From an uncultured Prolixibacteraceae bacterium (GTDB lineage: Bacteria; Bacteroidota; Bacteroidia; Bacteroidales; Prolixibacteraceae): 64,000 nucleotides of DNA. Below, one piece after another: positions 63,850-64,000 of the stretch; position 1 is the stretch's first letter, and each line of letters begins with the position of its first letter. The notes beneath the pieces are model-generated. The model ran no database searches, was not told the origin of the DNA, and worked only from the letters and a program-made list of their open reading frames with translations. The translations under genes were made by a program, and so were the position numbers. Location: contig CALGIG010000053.1 in the NCBI GenBank assembly GCA_937915865.1, positions 1 through 64,000 on the forward strand. Direction: 5' to 3'.

Positions 63850-64000
63850 ATGAAAAATCTTATATTATTGTTTTTCTTAATTCCTGTCGTCGTATTTTCC
63901 AAAGATTCTTCAATCTGGTTTAGCCGAAAGAAGGATGTTGGGCAGTGCCTGAAAAAGGTTGAATTTGCAGAAAGTGAAAAACGTGCCCTTTCCAAAGCTA
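63850..64000 (+). CDS. Partial exported protein, cut by the window end
   Basis: An open frame from ATG at 63850 runs off the window after 50 codons. It begins with a signal peptide (KNLILLFFLIPVVVFS) followed by KDSSIWFSRKKDVGQCLKKV. Too little is present to name a family. Its position after susD and a terminator suggests the first enzyme of PUL4. The 298-bp gap before it holds only the terminator and AT-rich sequence, with no TAnnTTTG box found. Confidence 0.6.
   Translation, partial: MKNLILLFFLIPVVVFSKDSSIWFSRKKDVGQCLKKVEFAESEKRALSKA

Noticed and set aside
1..64000. CRISPR arrays, insertion sequences, prophage, tRNA or rRNA genes
   Set aside because: No regularly spaced repeats, transposase or integrase genes, or tRNA-like cloverleaf were noticed in the gaps; almost all sequence is PUL coding DNA.

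Overview
The window looks like a chromosomal segment of a Bacteroidota bacterium, probably a Bacteroidales/Marinilabiliales-type glycan degrader. The evidence is four SusC/SusD pairs, three ECF sigma/FecR anti-sigma pairs feeding STN-type SusC receptors, lipoprotein and Tat-like leaders on many enzymes, promoter boxes of the TAnnTTTG type and few Shine-Dalgarno sites. It is almost wall-to-wall polysaccharide utilization loci (PULs). No tRNA, rRNA, phage, insertion sequence or CRISPR array was seen.

Region 1 (1-16643, all minus strand) is PUL1. In transcription order it holds an ECF sigma factor, FecR, SusC, SusD, a DUF1735/DUF4361 lipoprotein and a decayed DUF4855 fragment. A LacI-type regulator with two strong candidate operators follows, then a two-domain CE15-like esterase, two Gfo/Idh/MocA oxidoreductases with Tat-like leaders and a FucP-type sugar permease.

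Region 2 (16971-36681, plus strand) is PUL2. It holds sigma, FecR, SusC and SusD, then a strong terminator, a Tat oxidoreductase and an exported TIM-barrel sugar isomerase-like protein. After a second hairpin comes an operon with a SIS-domain isomerase, a ROK kinase, a GH2 exo-glucosaminidase-like enzyme, a DUF4434 protein, a propeller lipoprotein, an NPCBM-GH27 alpha-galactosidase and a metallophosphoesterase. PUL1 and PUL2 start back to back from a 327-bp divergent region.

Region 3 (36909-56448, minus strand) is a sialic acid locus. It starts with a FadR-type GntR regulator carrying a textbook TNGTNNNACNA site, then a NanM-like mutarotase, a NanA-like lyase, a GH33 sialidase and an STN-less SusC/SusD pair. 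After a perfect 16-bp hairpin comes an eight-gene operon: GH33 sialidase, an SGNH-esterase/BNR fusion, two UroD/MtaA-family proteins, an RraA-family protein, another GH33 sialidase, a divergent second lyase and an MFS transporter. The UroD/RraA/lyase set has no place in textbook sialate catabolism and may process a modified nonulosonic acid.

Region 4 (56620-64000, plus strand) is PUL4: sigma, FecR, SusC, SusD, a terminator, and the start of a further exported protein cut by the window edge.

The most notable non-coding signal recurs in PUL1, PUL2 and PUL4. Each FecR-SusC gap holds a terminator-like hairpin facing opposite to susC, paired with an antisense TAnnTTTG promoter box that starts exactly on the A of the susC start codon. 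This predicts three short cis-antisense RNAs of the kind described as DonS in Bacteroides fragilis. They occur only at the sigma/anti-sigma-controlled loci. In the STN-less sialic acid SusC leader I found only a weak counterpart.
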